Below, in pieces: positions 31,125 through 42,516 of a stretch of 64,000 bases of DNA. Position numbers and translations under genes: made by a program. The notes under the pieces are model-generated. The model was not told where the DNA came from, searched no databases, and was given only the letters and a program-made list of their open reading frames with translations. The stretch comes from Neopusillimonas aromaticivorans. Its GTDB lineage: Bacteria; Pseudomonadota; Gammaproteobacteria; Burkholderiales; Burkholderiaceae_B. Numbering within the stretch: position 1 is the stretch's first letter; the number at the start of each line of letters is the position of its first letter. The stretch spans positions 2,914,001 through 2,978,000 of the forward strand of contig NZ_CP128233.1 of the NCBI RefSeq assembly GCF_030344915.1. The letters are read 5' to 3'.

Positions 31125-32440
31125 ATGAAACAGAAAAAGACCCCGCAACGCCCGTATAACCTGGGCGCGGCGCGTGTCGAGCAGGTACAGTCGGTACTGG
31201 GCGACATTTTGCAGTGGGCCCATCCGGCCGATGTGGTGTTATCGCGCTGGATGAAAGCCCACCCCAAATTGGGGTGCGGGATCGCGGTGAAGTGGCCGAT
31301 GCGGTATTTGATGTGTTGCGCCACCTGCGCCGTTACCGTCATTTTGCCGAAAGCGGTATTGGCCCGGGTGCACGTCGCCTGGCCATTCTCGGGTTGTCGG
31401 CGGTTGTCAGTGAAAGCCTTCTGGCTGAAGCCTTGTCGGACAATGAAAAGCAATGGCTTGAGCATGTCCGGAAAATTCCGCTCGATCGCCTGCCGCGTCA
31501 GGTACGCGACAGCATGCCCGATTGGCTTGACGAGCGTTTGTCAGCATTGCCGCAGGCTGATGCGCTGGTTGCGGCATTAAATCAGCCGGCGCCGCTGGAT
31601 ATCCGCATCAATCCGCTCAAAGCCGAGCGCGACGACATGCTGGAAACACTGCGCAACAGCCAGGCCTTGAAGTTCAACCCTGAACCTACGCCGTATTCCC
31701 CTTGGGGTATTCGTCTGCAAGGCCGGCCGCCCGTCAATCGTTGGCCCATGTTTGAAAAAGGCGAAATCGAGGTGCAGGACGAAGGCAGCCAATTGCTGGC
31801 GGCGTTGGTGGCACCCCGGCGTGGCGAAATGACCATTGATTATTGCGCTGGTGCCGGTGGCAAAACCTTGCTTCTGGGTGCCCTGATGCGATCTACAGGC
31901 CGCTTGTATGCCTTCGATGTGTCGGCCGCACGTCTGGCGCGCGCCAAACCGCGTTTTGCCCGTAGCGGGTTGTCCAACATTGTGCCGGTGGTCATTGCCG
32001 AAAATAACGACCAGCGGGTCAAGCGGTTGCGCGGCAAGGCGCAGCGTGTGCTGGTTGACGCGCCCTGCAGCGGTCTGGGCACCTTGCGGCGCAATCCAGA
32101 CCTGAAATGGCGCCAGCATCCCGAATCCCTTGAGGAGCTGCGTGCCTTGCAAGCCCGGATCCTGCGTCAGGCGGCCCAGTGTGTCGCACCGGGTGGACGT
32201 CTGGTCTATGCGACATGCAGTATCTTGCCCGAAGAAAACGAGCAGCAAGTTGAAGCCTTTTTGGCCGAGAATCCTGAGTTTTCAGTGGTAGATGCCGGTA
32301 AAGTGGTGGCTGATCGTTGTAAAAACCTGACGTTTGACGGCCCCTGGCTGTCGTTGCGGCCTGATGTGCATGGCACTGACGGCTTCTTTGCGGCGGTCCT
32401 GGAGCGGGCAAAACCAGCGCCGGCACCGGCATCCGTTTGA
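31125..32440 (+). CDS. rsmB: RsmB-like 16S rRNA cytosine-C5 methyltransferase (one apparent frameshift)
   Basis: 438 residues after repair. The N-terminal helical domain is followed by a NOL1/NOP2/Sun catalytic domain with DYCAGAGGKTLLLGALM (SAM loop), VLVDAPCSGLGTLRRNPD (motif IV Cys) and LVYATCSILPEENEQQV (motif VI catalytic Cys). Acts on 16S rRNA, m5C967 in E. coli. The frame slips in the G run 31271-31274. It follows purN by one base, so both are probably on one transcript; the pairing with fmt/def seen elsewhere is absent. Confidence 0.87.
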
Positions 32441-32535
32441 TTTTTCGCAAGAACTTATTTGCAACACTGCTGTCACAGCAGAACCAACTACGCTAAACTT
32501 GGCGGGTTACTTTGTAAGGGTCTAACACACGGTTT

Positions 32536-33750
32536 ATGGACTACGTCTTATCTTTTATTTCGGGCGGTTTGCTGCAACTTTCCTGGTGGCAGGTGGCGCT
32601 CGTTACGCTGGTGCTGACGCACATCACTATTGTGGGCGTCACGTTGTTCTTGCATCGCAGCCAAACCCACCGCGGTCTCGATCTTCATCCCATTGCCATG
32701 CATTTCTTCCGTTTCTGGCTCTGGATGACCACTGGCATGGTGACCAAAGAATGGGTTGCCATTCACCGTAAACACCACGCCAAGTGCGAACGCGAAGGTG
32801 ATCCGCATTCGCCCATGATTTACGGCATCAACCGTGTGTTCTTTGAAGGTGCTGAACTGTACCGCGAAGAATCGGCGAATCAAGACACCCTCAAGCGTTT
32901 CGGCTATGGTACGCCCGACGACTGGCTCGAGCGCAATGTGTATTCGCGTCACAGCGCGTTGGGTATCCTCATCATGCTGGGCATTGACCTTGCCTTGTTT
33001 GGTGCATTGGGCCTGACGGTATGGGCGGTTCAAATGGCCTGGATCCCGTTCTGGGCGGCCGGTGTTGTCAACGGTATCGGCCACTACTGGGGCTATCGTA
33101 ACTACGCCAGCCCCGACACCAGCACCAATGTCTTTCCCATTGGCCTGATCATCGGTGGCGAAGAGCTTCACAATAACCACCATGCGCATGGTACATCAGC
33201 CAAGTTTTCGGCCAAATGGTACGAATTCGACATCGGCTGGGGTTACATCAAGATTCTCAGTGCGCTGGGTCTGGCCAAGGTGCGTCGTGTTGCGCCCAAG
33301 CTCAAGCTCGAACCCAATGCCGATGCCTCCGTTAGTGCAAAAACGCTTGAAGGCGTCATCATGCACCGCTACGAAATTCTTGCCCGCTACACTGACCTGG
33401 TCAAGAAAGCAGCGGCCGAAGAAATGGCCAAGCTCAAGGCAACCCGTCAGAAAGACAGTGCCGAATGCAATTTCACCTTGCTGGCCGGTGCCAAAGACTG
33501 GCTCGGCCAGGTTGATGAAAGCAAGCTTGAACCCGCACAACGTGCCCAGCTCGATACCGTTCTGGCTCAGAACCAGTCGCTGTCTACCCTGGTTCAAATG
33601 CGTCGCGACCTGACCCGTATCTGGGAAAGTTCCAGTGCCAGCAGCGAGCAGCTCGTCAGCGACCTGCAAGCCTGGTTGCAGCGTGCCCAGCAAAGCGGCA
33701 TTGAAAGCCTTGAGCAGTTTGCCCTGCGTCTGCGCCGCTACGCGGCATGA
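32536..33750 (+). CDS. Membrane fatty acid desaturase (delta-9 type) with long C-terminal extension
   Basis: 404 residues, intact. Di-iron desaturase with the three His boxes HRSQTHR (about residue 40), HRKHHAK (about 77) and HNNHHAHG (about 212) and several hydrophobic segments in the first 200 residues. It probably introduces a double bond into membrane fatty acids. Residues after about 265 form a charged, helical tail not part of the core domain. The stop overlaps the uvrD start (ATGA), so the two genes are translationally linked. Confidence 0.9.
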   Translation: MDYVLSFISGGLLQLSWWQVALVTLVLTHITIVGVTLFLHRSQTHRGLDLHPIAMHFFRFWLWMTTGMVTKEWVAIHRKHHAKCEREGDPHSPMIYGINRVFFEGAELYREESANQDTLKRFGYGTPDDWLERNVYSRHSALGILIMLGIDLALFGALGLTVWAVQMAWIPFWAAGVVNGIGHYWGYRNYASPDTSTNVFPIGLIIGGEELHNNHHAHGTSAKFSAKWYEFDIGWGYIKILSALGLAKVRRVAPKLKLEPNADASVSAKTLEGVIMHRYEILARYTDLVKKAAAEEMAKLKATRQKDSAECNFTLLAGAKDWLGQVDESKLEPAQRAQLDTVLAQNQSLSTLVQMRRDLTRIWESSSASSEQLVSDLQAWLQRAQQSGIESLEQFALRLRRYAA

Positions 33751-36018
33751 TCGGGTCGCTTAACCCGCAACAGCAAGCCGCCGTTACACTTCCCACTGGC
33801 CATGCCCTGGTGCTGGCCGGGGCGGGAAGCGGTAAAACCAGGGTGCTGACCACCCGCATGGCGTGGTTGATCCAGGGGGCAGGTTAGCCCCTTTGGCTTG
33901 CTGGCAGTAACGTTTACCAACAAGTCGGCGCGTGAGATGCTCACGCGCCTTTCCGCATTGCTGCCCATCAATACACGCGGGATGTGGGTGGGTACGTTTC
34001 ATGGCCTGTGCAACCGCTTGTTGCGTGCACACCACCGCGATGCAGGCCTGCCCCAAACCTTCCAGATTCTTGATACGGCCGACCAGTTGTCGGCCATCAA
34101 GCGCCTGCTCAAGGCGGCCGGTATTGATGATGACAAATTTCCCCGCGCGATGTCCAGCGGTTCATCAACGGTTCCAAAGAGCAGGGGTTGCGGCCCGATG
34201 ATGTCGATGCGTACGATGCGCACCGGCGTGGCCTGATCGACTTGTACCGGCAATATCAGGTCCAGTGCGAACGCGAAGGGGTGGTTGATTTCCCCGAGTT
34301 GCTGTTGCGCGCTTACGAATTGCTGCTGCGCAATGCCCCTATCCGCGAGCATTATCAGCGTCGTTTCCAGCACATTCTGATTGATGAGTTTCAGGATACC
34401 AACGACCTGCAGTATCGCTGGCTGAAATTGCTGGCGGGTGGCGGGGCATCGCTGTTTGCGGTGGGGGATGATGATCAGTCTATTTATGCGTTCCGGGGTG
34501 CGAATGTAGGCAATATGGCCGCCTTTGAGCGTGAATTCGCCCAAGGCAATGTCATTCGGCTTGAACAGAACTACCGTTCGTACGGCCACATACTTGACTC
34601 GGCCAACGCCCTGATTGCCCATAATGCAGCCCGCCTGGGAAAAAACCTCTGGACTGAACAAGGCGAGGGTGAACCCGTCCGCATCTGCGAGCAAGGCACC
34701 GACTTGCTTGAGGCCCAGTGGATGGTGGATGAGATCCGGGCCTTGGTGTCGGGTGGACATAGTCGCCGCGATATTGCTGTCTTGTATCGTAGCAATGCGC
34801 AGTCACGGGTCATCGAGCACACGCTGTTTTCATCCGGCATACCGTACCGGGTCTATGGCGGGCAGCGCTTTTTCGAGCGTCAGGAGGTCAAGCATGCCCT
34901 GGCATATTTGCGCCTGGTGGCTAATCCGAACGATGACACGTCGTGGTTGCGGGTCGTCAATTTCCCGGCGCGTGGCATCGGGGCACGTACGCTCGAACAA
35001 CTTGGCGATCTGGCTAAAGAACAGGGTAGCAGCCTGTATGCGGCAGTCAGCGCCATGGGGGTAAAAGTGGCGCGAAGCTGGGCACGTTTGTTCAGTTGCT
35101 GTCCGACCTCTCTGAACAGTCCAGCGTCTTGCCGTTACCCGAGTTGATCGAACATGTGATTCATCACAGTGGTTTGCGTGATCACTACATGGGCGAGAAA
35201 GAAGGGGCCGACCGCCTCGAAAACTTGCAAGAGCTGGTCAACGCGGCAACCGTGTTTGTCGGTGAAGAGGGCTTGATGGGTGAGCCGGCGTCAGCACGCA
35301 TGGGCCCATCGTCCGATGCCCTTGAGTTCCCCGATGCCGGTGTCGCACCCCCAGCCAGTCAGCACTTGACAGCTTTCTGTCGCATGCCTCGCTCGAAGCG
35401 GGCGATAATCAGGCGCAGGCCGGCGAAGACGCTGTGCAATTGATGACGGTGCATGCCGCCAAGGGTCTTGAGTTCGATTGCGTATTCATTACCGGTCTGG
35501 AAGAGGGCCTGTTCCCGCATGAAAACAGTCTCACTGAACAGGGGGCTTGAAGAAGAGCGCCGCCTGATGTACGTGGCCATGACGCGGGCACGCCAACGGC
35601 TGTATCTTACGTTGGCACAAAGCCGCATGCTTCATGGTCAAACGCGTTACGCCATGCGTTCACGCTTCCTGTCTGAAATTCCTGAAGAACATCTCAAGTG
35701 GCTTACCCCGCGTGAGCAACAGCGCACGATGGCTGATCCGGTGTCGTGGGGTGGGGCTTACCGGCGTGGCGATGCGTATGCCCGTTCTCCTGCCACGCTG
35801 GCACCGCGTACTGCGGCCCGTAGTCTTACGACCGGGGTCACGGTGGGCGAACAGCACTTCAGGGTGGGTCAGGGGTTGCCCATGCCAGGTTTGGCGAAGG
35901 CACCATCATTGGTTTAAGCGGTACCGGCACCGATGCGCAGGCACAGATCCAGTTCCGCGATGTGGGCACCAAAACACTTGCGCTTGGGGTGGCCAAGCTG
36001 GCGATTGTGCAGGGCTGA
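33747..36018 (+). CDS. uvrD: ATP-dependent DNA helicase UvrD/Rep family (six apparent frameshifts)
   Basis: Superfamily 1A helicase for mismatch and excision repair, about 759 residues after repair. Motifs: NPQQQAAV (Q motif), LVLAGAGSGKTRVLTTR (I), AVTFTNKSAREM (Ia), ILIDEFQDTNDLQYRWLKLL (II), VGDDDQSIYAFRGA (III), LEQNYRS (IV), TVHAAKGLEFDCVF (V) and YVAMTRARQRLYL (VI). Slips: G5 33875-33879 and G5 35541-35545 (two bases missing at each), C 34141-34144, G 35057-35061, C 35348-35352, G 35872-35875. All motifs remain intact, so this is read as sequence error. UvrD rather than Rep or PcrA is likely but not certain. Confidence 0.92.
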
Positions 36019-36054
36019 ATACCCGGCCATGAATCTCGTGTTGTGGCCTCTGCT

Positions 36055-38002
36055 TCACCCCGCCTGTTCGATGGCTTCCAGCTCTTCCTGGGCCATCAGC
36101 CAGTCTTCTTCCAGTTGCGCAAGTGTTTTACCCAGTTCGCCGTGCTCGGCCAGGGCCTTCACCCGTTCGTCACGGCGCTCGTCACTGTAGAAATCGGGGT
36201 CGGCGATCAGTGCATCCAGGCTGTCCAGACGTGCCCGTGCCGTGGCCATTTTCTTTTCCAGTGATTCGACCTGTTTCAGCAAGGGTTTGCGCAGCGCCGA
36301 CAGGCGCTGGCGCTCTTCGGCATCCAGTCGTTTCTGGGTTTTGCGGTCAACGGCAAGGCCGCCATTCGCCTCGTCGCGTTCCCTGTTGACGTCGTTACGT
36401 GCTTCGGCCCGCACGTTTGCGGCCCGCTGGTTCAGCCAGTCGCGGTAATCTTCCAGATCGCCATCGAATTCGCTGACCTTGCCATCGGCGACAATCCAGA
36501 AGTTGTCGACGGTTGTGCGCAACAGGTGGCGGTCGTGAGACACCAGCAGGACGCTGCCTTCGAACTCGGCCAGTGCGGTTGCCAGCGCCTCGCGGGTTTC
36601 GACATCCAGGTGGTTGCTGGGTTCGTCGAGCAGCAACAGGTTCGGTTTTTGCCAAACCACCAGAGCCAGGGCAAGCCGCGCCTTTTCCCCGCCTGACAAC
36701 GGGGCAATTTTCTGGTTGACCATGTCACCGCTGAAACCAAACCCGCCCAGATAGTTACGCTGCTCCTGCTCGCGCAGGTCGGGGGCGATACGGACCAGAT
36801 GTTGCAGCGGGGTCGCGTCAGCATCCAGCATGTCCAGTTGCTGCTGGGCGAAGTAGCCGATTTTCAGGCCTTTGGATGCACGTCGCTGGCCGGACAGCGG
36901 GGCCAGTTCTTCGGCCAGGGTTTTGATCAGGGTACTTTTACCGGCACCGTTGACGCCCAGGATGCCGACACGGGCACCGCCGCGAACCATCAGATTGATA
37001 TCTTGAAGCACCGGTTTTTGGGGCTGCCATGGGGTGTCGGGTAACCGGTGCTGAGGTTTTCAAGCACCAGCAATGGGTCGGGCATGCTGTCGGGTTCGGG
37101 CAAACGAATATCAACGCCTGCATCGACGTGCAGCGGAGCCAGTGTTTCCATGCGGGCCAGCGCCTTTACACGGCTTTGAGCCTGTTTTGCTTTGGTGGCC
37201 TTGGCTTTGAAGCGGTCAATGAAGCTTTTCAGGCGCGCAGTTTCGCGGGCCTGGCGGTCGTGGGCCAGCTGGGTTTGGCGGATACGCTCGGCCCGCTGCG
37301 TCAGGAAGTCTTCATAGCCGCCTTTGTAACGTACCAGTTTGCCGTTATCGAAGTGCAGAATGGCTTTCGCAACGGCGTCCAGGAATTCGGTGTCGTGGGA
37401 AATGAGCAGTACGGTGCCGTCGTAGGCGGCCAGCCAGCGCTCAAGCCACAGCATGGCATCCAGGTCCAGGTGGTTGGTCGGCTCATCCAGCAGCAGCAAT
37501 TCTGAGGGCGCCATCAGGGCGCGTGCCAATGCCAGACGCATTTGCCAGCCCCCGAGAAACTGCGAACCGGGTTCATCCATTCGTGCGGGGCAAAGCCCAG
37601 GCCAGCCAGTAACTGCTCGGCCCGCGAGGCGGCGCTCCAGGCGTCAGCCTCGATCAGGGCCGCTTCCAGCTCGGCGATGCGGTGGCCATCGGTGTCGGGT
37701 GTGGCTTCGCGTTCGGCTTGCAGGCGTCGCAGGCCGACATCGCCGTCAATGACGAATTCGCGGGCCGGTCGATCGGGTGTTGAGATGTCTTGTTCGACGC
37801 TGGCAGTGCGCCAGCTGCCGGGTAAGTCGATTGAGCCGGCATCGGCATCAAGTTCACCCTTGAGCAAGGCGAAAAGAGTCGATTTTCCTGCACCGTTCTT
37901 GCCGACAATACCGACACGTTCGCCCGGGTTGATGACAAAGTCAGTATTGTCGAGCAGAACTTTGGTGCCCCGCCGAAGGGTGATGCTGCTGGCACGGATC
38001 AC
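36055..38002 (-). CDS. yheS: ABC-F family ATPase, YheS-like (two apparent frameshifts)
   Basis: Soluble protein of about 649 residues after repair, two ABC ATPase modules and no membrane segment. Module 1 has GIVGKNGAGKSTLFALLKG and LLLDEPTNHLDLDAMLWLE; module 2 has GILGVNGAGKSTLIKTLAEELAP, LSGGEKARLALAL and LLLDEPSNHLDVETREAL. The linker between them and the charged coiled-coil tail are as in Uup/YheS proteins that act on ribosomes. Slips: C run 37549-37553 (breaks the first signature, SFSGGWQMRLALA) and G run 37039-37041. It overlaps prmB by four bases. Confidence 0.9.
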
Positions 38003-38913
38003 GATACGGCAGGCCTCATGGCGTCAAGTTGCTCACGCGTGAGCAGCAGGATCTGGTCTTCCGCCGACTCGGTACTGAGCCAGACCGGTTCAAGTTCAGG
38101 GAAGGCTGCCAGAAAGTTCTCGTATTCGTTGCCGATTTCCAGAACCAGAATGCCTTCCGGTGCCATGAACCGGGGTGCATCGCGCAGCAGACGGCGCACG
38201 ATGTCCATGCCGTCGTCGCCGCCTGCCAGCGCCAGTGTGGGCTCATGGCGATACTCGGCCGGTAAGGCCTCCATGGCGTGGCTGTTGACGTACGGCGGGT
38301 TGCAGATGATGACGTTGTAGCTGCAGTCGGGCAACTGGTCGAACAGGTCACTGCGATGGGCCGTCACCCGCCCGTCCAGACCGAAGTGCTCGATGTTCTG
38401 GTCAGCAACTTCCAGGGCGTGTTCCGAGATGTCAACCGCATCCACCTGGGCGCCTGGAAACGCCAGGGCGGCCAATATCGCCAGACAGCCCGAACCTGTG
38501 CACAGATCAAGCACGTAATCAACGTCATCGGGTTCCGCGACCCAGGGCGACAATTGTTCAGCCAGCAGCTCCGAAATCGGTGAGCGGGGAATGATGACGC
38601 GGGGGTCTACTGCAAACCGGTGGCCTTGCAACCAGGCTTCACCCGTCAGATAGGCGGCAGGTACGCGTTCGGTCAGGCGCCGATCGACCATTTTCAGGAA
38701 TTTTTCACGTTCATCGGGCAGCACTTTGGCATCGAGAAAGGGGTCGAGCGTATCGAGTGGCAGGTGCAAGACGTGCAGCAACAGGTAAACCGCTTCATCC
38801 CAGGCGTTGTCGCTGCCATGACCAAAGTTGAGTTTTGCGGCGTTGAACTGGCTGACGGTGTAGCGCAGCAAGTCGCGAACGGTAAGAAGTTCCTGGAAGG
38901 CCAAAGGATTCAT
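37999..38913 (-). CDS. prmB: Ribosomal protein L3 glutamine methyltransferase
   Basis: 304 residues, intact. SAM-dependent methyltransferase with VLDLCTGSGCLAILAALAFP (motif I) and IICNPPYVNSHAMEALPAEYRHEPTLALAGGDDG, the NPPY Gln-binding motif. The extended region matches PrmB rather than PrmC. The four-base overlap with the ABC-F gene suggests one transcript. Confidence 0.93.
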   Translation of the reverse strand: MNPLAFQELLTVRDLLRYTVSQFNAAKLNFGHGSDNAWDEAVYLLLHVLHLPLDTLDPFLDAKVLPDEREKFLKMVDRRLTERVPAAYLTGEAWLQGHRFAVDPRVIIPRSPISELLAEQLSPWVAEPDDVDYVLDLCTGSGCLAILAALAFPGAQVDAVDISEHALEVADQNIEHFGLDGRVTAHRSDLFDQLPDCSYNVIICNPPYVNSHAMEALPAEYRHEPTLALAGGDDGMDIVRRLLRDAPRFMAPEGILVLEIGNEYENFLAAFPELEPVWLSTESAEDQILLLTREQLDAMRPAVS

Positions 38914-38931
38914 GGTGTGCCCGTAGGTTGA

Positions 38932-40067
38932 TTAGGTAAGCAGCAGGTTTTCAAGCGTGCGGCGATAGATGTTTTTGAGGGGTTCGAGTGAGTCGACCCG
39001 AATATGTTCATTCACCTGATGAATGCTGGCATTGATGGGCCCGAATTCGATAACCTGCGGGCAGATTTTGGCAATGAAACGGCCATCGGACGTACCGCCG
39101 GTGGTGGACAGTTCGGTGTCGATACCGGTTTCTGCGCGGATCGCCTTTGACAGCGCCTGGCTGAGTTCGCCGCGCGGGGTCAGAAAGGGCTCGCCGGACA
39201 AGGTCCAGGCCAGTTCGTAGTCAAGGTCGTGGCTGTCGAGCAGGGTGTGAACACGCGTTCTCAGGGTGTCGGGTGTGCTTTCGGTGGAAAACCGGAAATT
39301 GAAATCAATGATGGCCTCGCCCGGTACGACGTTGGTGGCACCGGTACCCGAATGAAAATTGGAAATCTGGAAGGTGGTGGGCGGGAAGTAGTCGTTACCC
39401 TGGTCCCATTCGATGCGGGTGAGTTCTGCCAGGGCCGGCGCGACCAGGTGTACCGGGTTGCGCGCCAGGTGCGGATAAGCCACATGACCTTGCTTGCCCT
39501 TGATGGTCAGTCGACCTGACAGCGACCCGCGCCGACCATTCTTGACGGTGTCGCCCAGTGCCGAAACCGATGTGGGTTCGCCCACCAGGCAGTAGTCAAA
39601 GACTTCGTTGCGGGCTTTCAGGGCTTCGCACACCTTGACCGTGCCGTTGATGGACGGCCCTTCTTCGTCGGAGGTGATCAGCATGGCGATGGAACCGTTG
39701 TGATCGGGGTGGGCCTGAACAAATTCTTCTGCGGCCACCGCAAAGGCCGCAATGCTGCTTTTCATGTCTGCGGCACCGCGTGCATACAAAATCCCGTCGC
39801 GTTCGGTTGGGGTGAACGGGTCGGATGCCCACTTTGAAGCGGGCCGGTCGGTACGACGTCGGTGTGACCGGCAAAAACCACGCAAGGGCGTGCGCTGCCC
39901 TTGCGGATCCAGAGGTTGGTAACCTCTTCAAAGACCAGCGTTTCGGCGGTGAACCCCAGAGGTTCCAGGCGTTCGGCCAGAAGGGCCTGGCACCCGGCAT
40001 CGTCAGGGGTGACGGACGGGCGCGAGAGCAGGTCTTTGGTCAGTTGCAGTACAGCGGATGATGCCAT
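38932..40067 (-). CDS. dapE: Succinyl-diaminopimelate desuccinylase (one apparent frameshift)
   Basis: M20 metallopeptidase of 378 residues after repair. Zinc ligands: FAGHTDVVPTG (His-Asp), GRGAADMKSS-like YARGAADMKSSIAAF (Asp), SDEEGPSINGT (Glu-Glu) and the C-terminal VNEHIRVDSLE (His). Releases LL-diaminopimelate for lysine and peptidoglycan. The frame slips in the G run 39841-39843; one base restores TGPASKWASDPFTPTERDG. The ATG at 40067 overlaps the dapD stop by one base (TGATG). Confidence 0.95.
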
Positions 40068-40887
40068 CAAGCCCTCAGCAGTTCGTTGATGCTGGTTTTA
40101 GAACGTGTCTGTGCGTCGACGCGCTTGACAATGATCGCGCAGGCCAGGCTGTGCGAACCATCGGCGGCGGGCAGTGAACCAGGAACCACGACCGACCCCG
40201 ACGGGACACGACCATAGTGGATTTCGCCGGTTGTGCGGTCATAGATTTTAGTGCTTTGCGACAGGAAAACGCCCATGGCCAATACCGAGTTTTCTTCGAC
40301 GATGACGCCTTCAACGACTTCAGAGCGCGCACCAATGAAGCAGTTGTCTTCAATAATGGTGGGGTTGGCTTGCAGGGTTCAAGCACGCCGCCGATACCGA
40401 CGCCACCGGACAGGTGGACATTCTTGCCGATTTGCGCACATGAACCCACCGTGGCCCACGTATCAACCATCGTACCCTCATCGACGTAAGCACCGATATT
40501 GACGTACGAGGGCATCAAGACAACGTTTTTGCCAATGAAAGAGCCTTTGCGGGCAACGGCCGGTGGTACGACACGAAAACCGGCAGTGGCGAAGTCGTGC
40601 TCGGAATAGTCGGCAAATTTAAGGCCGACCTTGTCGTAGTACTGTACCGGTGCCTGGCCGATAATGCCGTTGTTTTCAAGCCGGAAAGACAGCAAAACAG
40701 CTTTTTTGATCCACTGGTGAACTACCCATTCGCCGGTTGATTTGTCGGCAACGCGCACGCTGCCTTTGTCCAGTTCAGCCAATGTGTGGTTGACGGCATC
40801 GCGAACTTCGGCGGGTGCTGTAGCCGGGTTGATGTCGGCGCGGTTTTCCCAGGCGTTTTCAATGGTGGTTTGCAGATTTGTTGTCAT
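40067..40887 (-). CDS. dapD: Tetrahydrodipicolinate N-succinyltransferase (one apparent frameshift)
   Basis: Left-handed beta-helix acyltransferase (273 residues after repair) using succinyl-CoA. The N-terminal helical part is followed by hexapeptide repeats: AVARKGSFIGKNVVLMPSYVNIGAYVDEGTMVDTWATVGSCAQIGKNVHLSGGVGIGGVLEP. With one base added at 40375-40377 it continues LQANPTIIEDNCFIGARSEVVEGVIVEENSVLAMGVFL. Translationally coupled to dapE; dapC lies upstream on the same strand, making a dapC-dapD-dapE order. Confidence 0.96.
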
Positions 40888-40928
40888 GATGATGGGTAGT
40901 AATGGAGTGATGGGTAAACAAGCGGACG

Positions 40929-42126
40929 TCACGCGCCCCGATCTTTCAGCCAGGCGGCAATGCGGTGGGCGGCTTCGACACAGTCTGCTTTAGAGGCCAC
41001 CAGCGCCATGCGAACCCGGTTGGCGCCCGGGTTGAAGCCTTGAGCCTCGCGGGCCAGATAGCTGCCAGGCAGTACGGTAACGTTGGTGGCACCCAGCAGG
41101 TCGCGGGCAAAGTCGGTATCGCTGCCGGGTGTCTGTGCCCACAGGTAGAAACCGGCTTGCGGGCGTTCAACCTTCATGACCGGTGCAAGAATAGGCAATA
41201 CGGCATCGAATTTTTCGCGATACTGCTGACGGTTTGCCTGGACGTGGCTTTCGTCATTCCAGGCGACGACGCTGGCCGCCGACACGACGGCGCTCATGGC
41301 GCTGCCGTGGTAAGTGCGGTACAGCAAATACTGTTTGAGCAGGTTGGCATCGCCGGCAATGAAACCCGAGCGCAGCCCGGGTACATTCGAGCGTTTGGAC
41401 AGGCTTGAAAAACTGACCAGATTTTTGTAATCGTTGCGCCCCAAGCGGCAGGCGGCTTCCAGCGCGCCCAGTGGCGGCGCTGACTCATCAAAATAGATCT
41501 CGGAATAGCATTCGTCGGCGGCAATCACGAACCCGTAAGTGTCCGATAATTCGAACAGTGTTTTCCATTCGGACAGTTCAAGCACGTTGCCTGCCGGATT
41601 TCCGGGTGAACACACGTACACCAGTTGTGTTTTTGCCCACACATCGGCCGGCACGCCGGCCCAGTCGTAACCGAACTGGCGGGTTTCATCGGCATTGATG
41701 AACCATGGGCTTGCCCCTGCCAGCAACGCGGCCCCTTCGTAGATCTGGTAGAACGGGTTGGGGCACACCACATAGCCCCCGCGTTGACCATCTACAATCG
41801 CCTGAGCGAACGAAAACAAGGCCTCACGCGACCCCAGTGCCGGCAGCACCTGTGTTTCGGGGTCTGGGCGCGAGATGCCGTAGCGACGTGTCAGCCAGTC
41901 GGCAATCGTGCCACGCAAGAGGGCATCGCCCTTGGTCGGGGGATAGGCGGCGAGACCCTGCATGGCATGTTGCATGGCCTCGATAATGAAAGGGGGTTGG
42001 GTGTTTGGGTTCGCCGATGGACAGGCTGATGGGTGTGAGGCCTGCCGGCGGTACGGTTGCCTGCGCCAGCAGTGCGCGCAGTTTTTCGAAGGGGTAGGGG
42101 TGTAAAAGGCCGAGTCTTGGGTTCAT
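40929..42126 (-). CDS. dapC: N-succinyldiaminopimelate aminotransferase (one apparent frameshift)
   Basis: PLP-dependent aminotransferase, class I fold, 399 residues after repair. NPRLGLLHPYPFEKLRALL is the typical DapC start, then YPPTKG, VYVCSPGNPAGNVL, AADECYSEIYFD (PLP-binding Asp and Tyr) and the lysine loop SFSSLSKRSNVPGLRSGFI. The frame slips at 41992-41996: two bases must be added to the run, as at two of the uvrD sites, where seven bases appear to have been read as five. The start at 42126 faces the tRNA-Leu gene. Confidence 0.93.
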
Positions 42127-42196
42127 GCTCGAGGAGTCCAGAGTTAGCCCGGCATTTTAGCAAGGCCGTCGGGTCTGCGTTTGCACGGTGGCTTGT

Positions 42197-42225
42197 TTGC
42201 CACAATATTTCGGGCTTGGTATACT
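42197..42225 (+). promoter_or_regulatory. Sigma-70 promoter of the tRNA-Leu gene
   Basis: -35 TTGCCA (42197-42202), 17-bp spacer, -10 TATACT (42220-42225). The tRNA begins 15 bp after the -10. Confidence 0.78.
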
Positions 42226-42240
42226 GATGGGCTTCACATT

Positions 42241-42325
42241 GCGAACGTGGCGGAATTGGTAGACGCACCAGATTTAGGTTCTGGCGCCGAGAGGTGTGAG
42301 AGTTCGAGTCTCTCCGTTCGCACCA
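42241..42325 (+). tRNA. tRNA-Leu(UAG), CCA encoded
   Basis: 85 bases including CCA. Acceptor stem gcgaacg with cgttcgc, D-arm with aattggtagac, anticodon stem ccaga/tctgg with loop containing TAG, long class II variable arm (gccgagaggtgt), T-arm gttcgagtc. It reads CUN codons. The 3' half is the kind of sequence used as an attachment site by tyrosine integrases. Confidence 0.95.
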
Positions 42326-42516
42326 CTATACTGAAATCGACTGATGCCATACAGTCAATTTCTTTAAATATCAGTCAGTTATATGGTTTCCCTGCAATCT
42401 TTTGATTGCATGGAATCTAAAATTCCAAAGCAACGGCCCCATAAAGGCCCCACTGGTCCCGCAAAAATCCCGCACGCAATCCCCTGCGACAGCGATTAAA
42501 GCTCGCTTTTCCCTAC
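42326..42516. other. Repeat-rich spacer after tRNA-Leu, possible integration scar
   Basis: 191 bp without a gene. Contains paired short direct repeats: ggcccc-ataaa-ggcccc, tcccgc-aaaaa-tcccgc and cagtcaatt/cagtcagtt, plus a small inverted repeat tgcaatc-tttt-gattgca. Paired short repeats beside a tRNA 3' end are typical of integrase arm-binding regions, but no integrase gene remains. Inference only. Confidence 0.35.

Noticed and set aside
33747..36018. uvrD as a pseudogene, with six frame breaks
   Set aside because: All helicase motifs are intact, the length is normal after repair, and the breaks follow the same homopolymer pattern as in essential genes.
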